Source: Candidatus Falkowiibacteriota bacterium
GTDB lineage: Bacteria > Patescibacteriota > Patescibacteriia > CAIXNZ01
Direction: 5' to 3'
Assembly (NCBI GenBank): GCA_903920975.1
Contig: CAIXNZ010000097.1
Span: 1-16,903, forward strand
Length of the DNA stretch: 16,903 bases
Shown here piece after piece: positions 12,440-16,903 of this stretch. Each line of letters begins with the position of its first letter. Within the stretch, counting starts at the first letter, position 1. Made by a program: the position numbers and the translations under genes. The notes beneath the pieces were generated by a model. The model was not told the origin of the DNA. It ran no database searches and saw only the letters and a list, made by a program, of their open reading frames with translations.

Positions 12440-13640
12440 ATTTTTTTACAAAAGAGGCGGCGCCGAAGCCTATATGTTTAGTTTGAGCCAACTTTTAAAA
12501 GAAGCTGGCCATCAAGTTATTGAATTTTCCATGCAAGATGAAAAAAATAATAAATCAGACTATAACCAGTATTTTATTAAAAATATTGATTTTCAAAAAA
12601 GGGAAGGCTTGTTTAAAGATCTAAAAAAAGTTTTTCATGCGCTTTATTCTTTTGAAGCAAAAAATAAGCTGGAGGTTTTAATAAAAGCAGAAAAGCCAGA
12701 CATCGCTCATATTCACAATTTTAATATTCAATTAACCCCGTCGATTTTATCTGTTTTGAAAAAGTATAATATTCCGGTTGTTTGGACAATGCATGATTAC
12801 AAATTGATTTGCCCTAATTTTCGTTTATTTACCAAAGGAACGATTTGCGAAAGATGCAAATATTATAAATATTATAACTGCTTTATTAATAATTGTTTTA
12901 ATGAAAGCAGGGCCATGAGTTTTTTGGCCATGCTGGAAATGTATTTGCACAAAATAATTCTAAATAGTTACGAGAAAATAAATCTTTATATTTCACCCAG
13001 TAAATTTTTGAAAAATAAAGTTGAAGAGTGGAATATCAAACCAGCTAAGACAAAACATATATTTAATTTTATAAATATAAGCGAATTTGACGGCAGTTAT
13101 AAGCAAGGTAATGGTTTGGTCTACTTTGGCCGTTTATCACAGGAAAAGGGCATTAAGACGCTTTTAGAGGCCATGAAACAGCTGCCAGCAATTAATTTAA
13201 GCATTATTGGCACTGGGCCGCAGGAAGACGCCATAAAAGAATTTATTAGCAATAATAATTTAAATAATGTTAAGCTATTAGGCTATAAATCAGGCTCAGA
13301 ACTTTACGGTTTGATTAAAGACTCTAGATTAGTAATCCTGCCTTCTGTTTGGTATGAAAATAATTCCATTGCTATTTTGGAAGCATTTGCCATGGCCAAG
13401 CCAGTGATTGCCTCTGATTTGGGAGGCAATAGCGAACTTGTACAAAATGGCAAAACAGGATTTTTATTTACAGCTGGCAATGTCGCTGATTTAAAAAATA
13501 AAATTTCTATCAATTATAATATTAGTGAACTGGAAAATATGGGCAAAAATGCCCGCCAATTTGTGGAACAAAATTGTTCACCCGAAGTACACCTTAAACA
13601 AATTTTGGAAGTTTACCAAAATTTAGTGATAAAAAAGTAA
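12417..13640 (+). CDS. GT4 family glycosyltransferase (cysteine-rich)
   Basis: 407 residues with a GT-B fold. The N-terminal Glyco_transf_4 domain opens KILQINKFFYKRGGAEAYMFSLSQLLKEAGH. The C-terminal domain shows LVYFGRLSQEKGIKTLLEAM and the nucleotide-sugar segment NNSIAILEAFAMAKPVIASDLGGNSELV. In between, after WTMHDYKLICP, a cysteine group (ICP, CERC, NCF, NNCF) resembles a metal-binding insert seen in one GT4 subgroup. It would add a sugar to a lipid-linked glycan on the cytoplasmic face. The ATG at 12417 lies inside the preceding gene, after a run of eight A. The next glycosyltransferase starts 1 nt after its stop. Confidence 0.92.
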   Translation: MKILQINKFFYKRGGAEAYMFSLSQLLKEAGHQVIEFSMQDEKNNKSDYNQYFIKNIDFQKREGLFKDLKKVFHALYSFEAKNKLEVLIKAEKPDIAHIHNFNIQLTPSILSVLKKYNIPVVWTMHDYKLICPNFRLFTKGTICERCKYYKYYNCFINNCFNESRAMSFLAMLEMYLHKIILNSYEKINLYISPSKFLKNKVEEWNIKPAKTKHIFNFINISEFDGSYKQGNGLVYFGRLSQEKGIKTLLEAMKQLPAINLSIIGTGPQEDAIKEFISNNNLNNVKLLGYKSGSELYGLIKDSRLVILPSVWYENNSIAILEAFAMAKPVIASDLGGNSELVQNGKTGFLFTAGNVADLKNKISINYNISELENMGKNARQFVEQNCSPEVHLKQILEVYQNLVIKK

Positions 13641-13641
13641 T

Positions 13642-14853
13642 ATGGCTAAAAAGATATTAATTATTTCCCAATTATTTTATCCTGACACCTTTGGCGGCAG
13701 TGAAAAGGTTTTATATTACCAAGCCAAGGAATTAATCAAGAATGGGTTTGATGTGACTGTTTTGGTTAGGAAAAATAAAGCTGGGTTAGCTAATCAAGAT
13801 GTTGTTGAAGGTATTAAAGTGATAAGATACGAAAATATTTTGGATAAAATTTGGGGCAAAAGCTTGTCTGATATTTTTTTCTTGCCTGGCATTATTAAAA
13901 ATGTCTGTCTGAAAGAGAATTTTGATTTAATTATCTATCATCATGATTATGCTGCTTATGGTTTTTTGAAAGCCAAAATAAATTTACCCTCGATTTATGT
14001 TTTTCATGCTAGCTATGCCAAGGAACTTTTGGTTGAGGGATTAGAAGGTAAAATTGGTATAAATTTTATTGACAATATTTTGAAGAATATATTTTCTAAA
14101 TTTTTATTAAAAACGGAGATTGCGGCTTTGAATAAATGTAAACAAGTGATTGCCTTGAGCAAGTTTTCAAAAAGTATTATTAAAGATTTAGTACCAGATA
14201 TTTTGGATGAGAAAATTTCAGTTATTGGCGGCGGAGTGAATTTGGATTTTTTTAAGCCAGGAGACAAATCGATTGCTCGCCAAAAATTAAGTTTAGCGAC
14301 AAATCGCCCAATACTTTTTACAGTCAGACGCTTAGTCGGCAGAATGGGAATTGAGAATTTAATTAATGCCTGCCAAAAATTAAAAAATGATTTTCCTAAT
14401 TTTCTGCTTTATATTGGTGGTAGGGGAGCACTAGCTAATAAATTTGACGCGCTAGTTAAGGATTTAAATCTGACTGAAAATATTAAATTCTTAGGCTTTA
14501 TTAAAGATGAAGAATTGCCACTTTATTATCAAAGCGCAGATGCTTTTATTTTGCCAACTCTGGCCTATGAGGGTTTTGGCTTAATTACGCTGGAAGCTTT
14601 GGCTTGCGGTACGCCGGTTTTAGGCACGCCAGTTGGCGCTACGCCAGAGATTTTAAGTCAAATTAATAAATCATATATATTTAAAGATAAAGATTCAGAG
14701 GCGATTTATAATGGTATTAAGGATTTTATGAATTCAAAAGAATGGCAAGATAATAAGGAATTAGCCATGAAATTAAGGGCCTTTGTAGAGCAAAATTACA
14801 GTTGGGAAAAGGCTGGAAATGCCCTAATTAGTCAAATAAACAAGTTAATCTGA
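13642..14853 (+). CDS. GT4 family glycosyltransferase
   Basis: 403 residues, GT-B fold. The N-terminal domain begins KKILIISQLFYPDTFGGSEKVLYYQAKELIKNG. The C-terminal GT4 domain has FTVRRLVGRMGIENLINAC, then GFIKDEELPLYYQSADAFILPT, then YEGFGLITLEALACGTPVLGTPVGATPEIL with the usual E-x7-E donor-site pattern. It probably transfers a hexose or a modified sugar in repeat-unit assembly; the donor cannot be told from sequence. It is the last gene of the operon begun at 9197. Its stop is TGA, which shows that UGA is not a sense codon in this genome. Confidence 0.93.
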   Translation: MAKKILIISQLFYPDTFGGSEKVLYYQAKELIKNGFDVTVLVRKNKAGLANQDVVEGIKVIRYENILDKIWGKSLSDIFFLPGIIKNVCLKENFDLIIYHHDYAAYGFLKAKINLPSIYVFHASYAKELLVEGLEGKIGINFIDNILKNIFSKFLLKTEIAALNKCKQVIALSKFSKSIIKDLVPDILDEKISVIGGGVNLDFFKPGDKSIARQKLSLATNRPILFTVRRLVGRMGIENLINACQKLKNDFPNFLLYIGGRGALANKFDALVKDLNLTENIKFLGFIKDEELPLYYQSADAFILPTLAYEGFGLITLEALACGTPVLGTPVGATPEILSQINKSYIFKDKDSEAIYNGIKDFMNSKEWQDNKELAMKLRAFVEQNYSWEKAGNALISQINKLI

Positions 14854-14894
14854 ATACTCAAAAACTATTGACTTTATAGGGTTTTTTGTTAAGG

Positions 14895-14920
14895 TAGGGG
14901 GTACAACCCCTATTTTTATT
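14895..14920 (+). terminator. Terminator of the polysaccharide operon
   Basis: TAGGGG (14895-14900) pairs with CCCCTA (14907-14912) across a 6-nt loop, followed by a T-rich run. The stem is short, so read-through into the next glycosyltransferase is possible. Confidence 0.7.
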
Positions 14921-14926
14921 TTACCC

Positions 14927-14955
14927 TTGACAAAAATTACCAATTATGCTATTAT
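14927..14955 (+). promoter_or_regulatory. Promoter of the third glycosyltransferase
   Basis: TTGACA (14927-14932), a 17-nt spacer and TATTAT (14950-14955), with TGC just before the -10 (extended -10). TTATGCTA around the -10 is shared with the promoter at 8187. The leader is about 25 nt. Confidence 0.87.
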
Positions 14956-14986
14956 AGAGTATTACAGTAAAATTAGCTAAATTAAT

Positions 14987-16138
14987 ATGAAAATATATTT
15001 TATTGGTCAAAAAGGAATACCGGCAATCTACGGCGGCGTTGAACGCTACGTAGATGAATTAGCGACTCGTTTAGCCAAAGAAGGTCACGAGGTTTTTGTC
15101 TATTGCCGCGATCATTATACTCCCAAAGATTTGAAAGAATACAAGGGCGTTAATTTAATCCATTTGCCAACAGTTAAAACTAAATATTTAGACGCAATTA
15201 TACATACCTTTTTAGCCTCTTTGGATGTTTTAAGAAGGGATGCGGATATAATTCATTATCAGGCCATTGGTCCTTCTTCTTTGCTTTGGATCCCCAGATT
15301 GTTTCATAGAAAAGCTAAGGTAGTTTCCACCTTTCATTCTGATGACAGAAATCATCAAAAATGGGGTTGGCTGGCCAGAAAGTATCTGGGCTTTGGCGCT
15401 TATGCTGCCGTAAAGTGGCCGCACAAAACTATTGCTATTTCCAAATGCCAAAAGAAAAATCATGACCAGGAATTTAAAGGCGAAATGGAATATATTCAAT
15501 ATGGCGTGCCAGTTATGGAAACAGTTGCGCCGGATCTTATTACCAAAAATTGGGGATTAAAAGGCAATGATTATATTTTAGCCGCTTCCAGATTAATTAA
15601 ACACAAAGGACTTCAATATTTAATCAGAGCATATTTAATCGCTAAAACCGATAAGAAATTAGTAATTGCAGGCGATGGTTATTTTACTAATGATTATGCT
15701 GACTATTTAAAGACTTTAGCCGGTGATAATAAAAATATTATTTTCACAGGCAATCAAAGCGGTCGCGCTTTGGCTGAATTATATTCCAATGCTTATTTAT
15801 TTGTTCAGCCATCAGAAGCCGAAGGCTTATCAATTGCCTTACTTGAAGCCATGAGTTATGGCAAGGCAGTCTTGGTCAGTGATATTGAGCCCAGCAAAGA
15901 AGCAGTTAATGATATTGGTTTAACTTTCGGGAACAAAAGCATTTCTGATTTATCACAAAAATTACAATATCTTTTAAATCATCCTGAGATTGTTGAAGTC
16001 ATGGGCAAGGAATTAAAAGATAGGGCAAATTCAGAATATAGCTGGGACATGGTTACCAAAAAAACAATTGCATTATACAAATCACTAATTTGTGAAAATC
16101 AAAAAAGAGATTTGGCAATTGAAACAAAGATAGCTTAA
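14987..16138 (+). CDS. GT4 family glycosyltransferase (YGGVER type)
   Basis: 383 residues, GT-B fold. It starts MKIYFIGQKGIPAIYGGVER and continues DELATRLAKEGHEVFVYCRDHYT, the signature of a widespread GT4 subgroup. The C-terminal part has ILAASRLIKHKGLQYLIRAY, then GNQSGRALAELYSNAYLFVQPSEAEGLSIALLEAMSYGKAVLVSDIEPSKEAV, with the E-x7-E donor site. It is a cytoplasmic sugar transferase, probably acting on the same polymer. It stands alone, with its own strong promoter and terminator, outside the upstream operon. Separate control suggests that it may also serve another glycan. The donor sugar is unknown. Confidence 0.93.
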   Translation: MKIYFIGQKGIPAIYGGVERYVDELATRLAKEGHEVFVYCRDHYTPKDLKEYKGVNLIHLPTVKTKYLDAIIHTFLASLDVLRRDADIIHYQAIGPSSLLWIPRLFHRKAKVVSTFHSDDRNHQKWGWLARKYLGFGAYAAVKWPHKTIAISKCQKKNHDQEFKGEMEYIQYGVPVMETVAPDLITKNWGLKGNDYILAASRLIKHKGLQYLIRAYLIAKTDKKLVIAGDGYFTNDYADYLKTLAGDNKNIIFTGNQSGRALAELYSNAYLFVQPSEAEGLSIALLEAMSYGKAVLVSDIEPSKEAVNDIGLTFGNKSISDLSQKLQYLLNHPEIVEVMGKELKDRANSEYSWDMVTKKTIALYKSLICENQKRDLAIETKIA

Positions 16139-16149
16139 GAACTAATATA

Positions 16150-16189
16150 AACAAAACACCTCGTCTGAAAAGATGGGGTGTTTTGTTTT
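16150..16189 (+). terminator. Terminator of the third glycosyltransferase
   Basis: AACAAAACACC plus GTC (16150-16165) pairs with GAT plus GGTGTTTTGTT (16172-16187) across a 6-nt loop, with a T-rich end. Two inner positions are imperfect. Confidence 0.85.
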
Positions 16190-16202
16190 AAATATTTATT
16201 TA

Positions 16203-16446
16203 ACCTTATAGACCACTTTCTTCAGACCAGCATCGCATGGTGCTGGTAGTGGTCGATTAACCCATTGTCCATCGCGGACTGAAGTCCGCTATAAGTTCAA
16301 ATGTTTTACCTTACAGGGGACTTTCAGTCCCCGTACTACTCCGAATCCTACGCAGGCTATAAGCCTGCTATAAGTTCAAATGTTTTACCTTATAGACCAC
16401 TTCAGTGGTCGATTGACCTATTGATTCATCGCGGACTGAAGTCCGC
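16203..16446. repeat. REP-like array of six 7-bp hairpins
   Basis: Six inverted repeats, each with a 7-bp perfect stem: GACCACT (16211/16248, with a nested 7-bp hairpin at 16226-16247), GCGGACT (16274-16289), GGGGACT (16316-16332), GCAGGCT (16352-16368), GACCACT (16395-16410) and GCGGACT (16431-16446). Five of the six end the stem in ACT/AGT. The outer four bases vary but always pair. The five simple ones have loops of 2-3 nt. An identical 25-bp linker occurs at 16289-16313 and 16368-16392. The array fills the gene-free stretch 16190-16457 and stops 11 nt before the stop codon of a RAYT transposase. It is not a CRISPR. Confidence 0.88.
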
Positions 16447-16457
16447 AATAATGTTAG

Positions 16458-16903
16458 TTATCTTAAATTTAATTCCCAATTTAAATTTTGTACATTGGCA
16501 ATTATCTCGTTAATTCCTTCTCTGCCAAATTCTTTTTCCATCTCGTTATAATTACAAAATTTATAATCGCGTAAATCGTCAATGCTTTTAACAATCCCAT
16601 GTTTAAACGGGTTGCCAATTATATAACCCAATACTTTATAATATGAGTCTTCATTTAATACATTGCTATTAAAATAATCTTCCCAAAGAGGTTTATTTAT
16701 TCCTTTTAATTGAAAAGAAACCGTGCCATTTATTTTCTGCATTATTTTTTTCATTTCCAGCCCTTTGTCCAAATGAAATAATAAATGATAATGATTTAAA
16801 AGAATGCTGTAGGCAATAAATTTAATGCCAAAATATTTTTCAATCTCTAGTAGTTCATTTAAAATTATTTGCCTACTCTCATTTTTAATAAAATAATTTT
16901 TGC
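16458..16903 (-). CDS. REP-associated tyrosine transposase (RAYT), 5' end cut
   Basis: The frame is open from the window edge to TAA at 16458-16460 and gives 147 residues; the N-terminal part lies outside. It carries the Y1 (HUH) transposase marks. One is AYSILLNHYHLLFHLDKG with the HYH metal pair at 16785-16793. The other is the catalytic-type tyrosine in YYKVLGYIIGNPFKHGIV. The end, EFGREGINEIIANVQNLNWELNLR, is the usual tail. RAYTs are single-copy, domesticated relatives of IS200/IS605 transposases that recognise and cut REP hairpins. Its neighbour is a hairpin array that starts 11 nt past the stop codon. No frameshift is seen, so it may be functional. An internal ATG at 16772 is not the true start. 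Confidence 0.9.
   Translation of the reverse strand, partial: KNYFIKNESRQIILNELLEIEKYFGIKFIAYSILLNHYHLLFHLDKGLEMKKIMQKINGTVSFQLKGINKPLWEDYFNSNVLNEDSYYKVLGYIIGNPFKHGIVKSIDDLRDYKFCNYNEMEKEFGREGINEIIANVQNLNWELNLR

Noticed and set aside
16203..16446. CRISPR array
   Set aside because: The repeats are short palindromes with different stems and there are no uniform spacers. The neighbour is a RAYT transposase, not cas genes.
16301..16513. Plus-strand open frame of 70 codons
   Set aside because: It runs through the hairpin array and into the antisense of the RAYT gene; its translation simply reflects the repeats.

Overview
The window looks like a chromosome fragment of an AT-rich, small-genome bacterium, most likely a member of the Candidate Phyla Radiation (Patescibacteria). 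The grounds are compact genes, an absence of Shine-Dalgarno motifs before start codons, tRNA and tmRNA genes without an encoded CCA, and a gene mix typical of that group: C39-like peptidase, AI-2E family transporter, degenerate HtrA and long runs of GT4 glycosyltransferases. TGA is a stop codon in at least two genes (smpB and the glycosyltransferase ending at 14853), so the UGA=Gly code of Gracilibacteria and Absconditabacteria does not apply. The lineage call is inference.

Layout. Positions 1-565 hold a bidirectional terminator, tRNA-Asp(GTC) on the minus strand, and a gene-free stretch with a second copy of the tRNA's 5' end plus promoter and a REP-like hairpin. A membrane-anchored C39-like cysteine peptidase (566-1552, +) follows; its promoter places the transcript start at the ATG. 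Positions 1611-4178 (-) are a translation block. In transcription order this is smpB, ssrA (tmRNA), a GIY-YIG protein, infC, rpmI and rplT. The smpB stop codon lies inside the tmRNA acceptor stem. A pseudoknot-like element sits just before rpmI, where L20 feedback acts in other bacteria.

Positions 4295-8174 (+) form a four-gene envelope operon: an AI-2E family transporter, a single-pass protein, a polytopic protein, and an HtrA-PDZ protein in which all three catalytic residues are replaced. Positions 8187-16190 (+) form a surface-polysaccharide locus in three transcription units: a Wzz-like copolymerase; a Wzy/WaaL-like polymerase or ligase followed by a methyltransferase, a radical SAM/SPASM protein and two GT4 glycosyltransferases; and a separately promoted third GT4 enzyme. 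Each transcription unit has a sigma70-type promoter with a 17-nt spacer. The first and third end at clear hairpin terminators. A weaker one follows the middle unit.

The right end (16203-16903) is a REP-like array of six short hairpins next to the 3' end of a REP-associated tyrosine transposase (RAYT), which runs off the window.

The points most worth a second look are the smpB/ssrA overlap, the RAYT hairpin array whose stems differ while all staying perfectly paired, the HtrA pseudoprotease operon and the rpmI leader structure. No CRISPR array, rRNA or defence island is visible.
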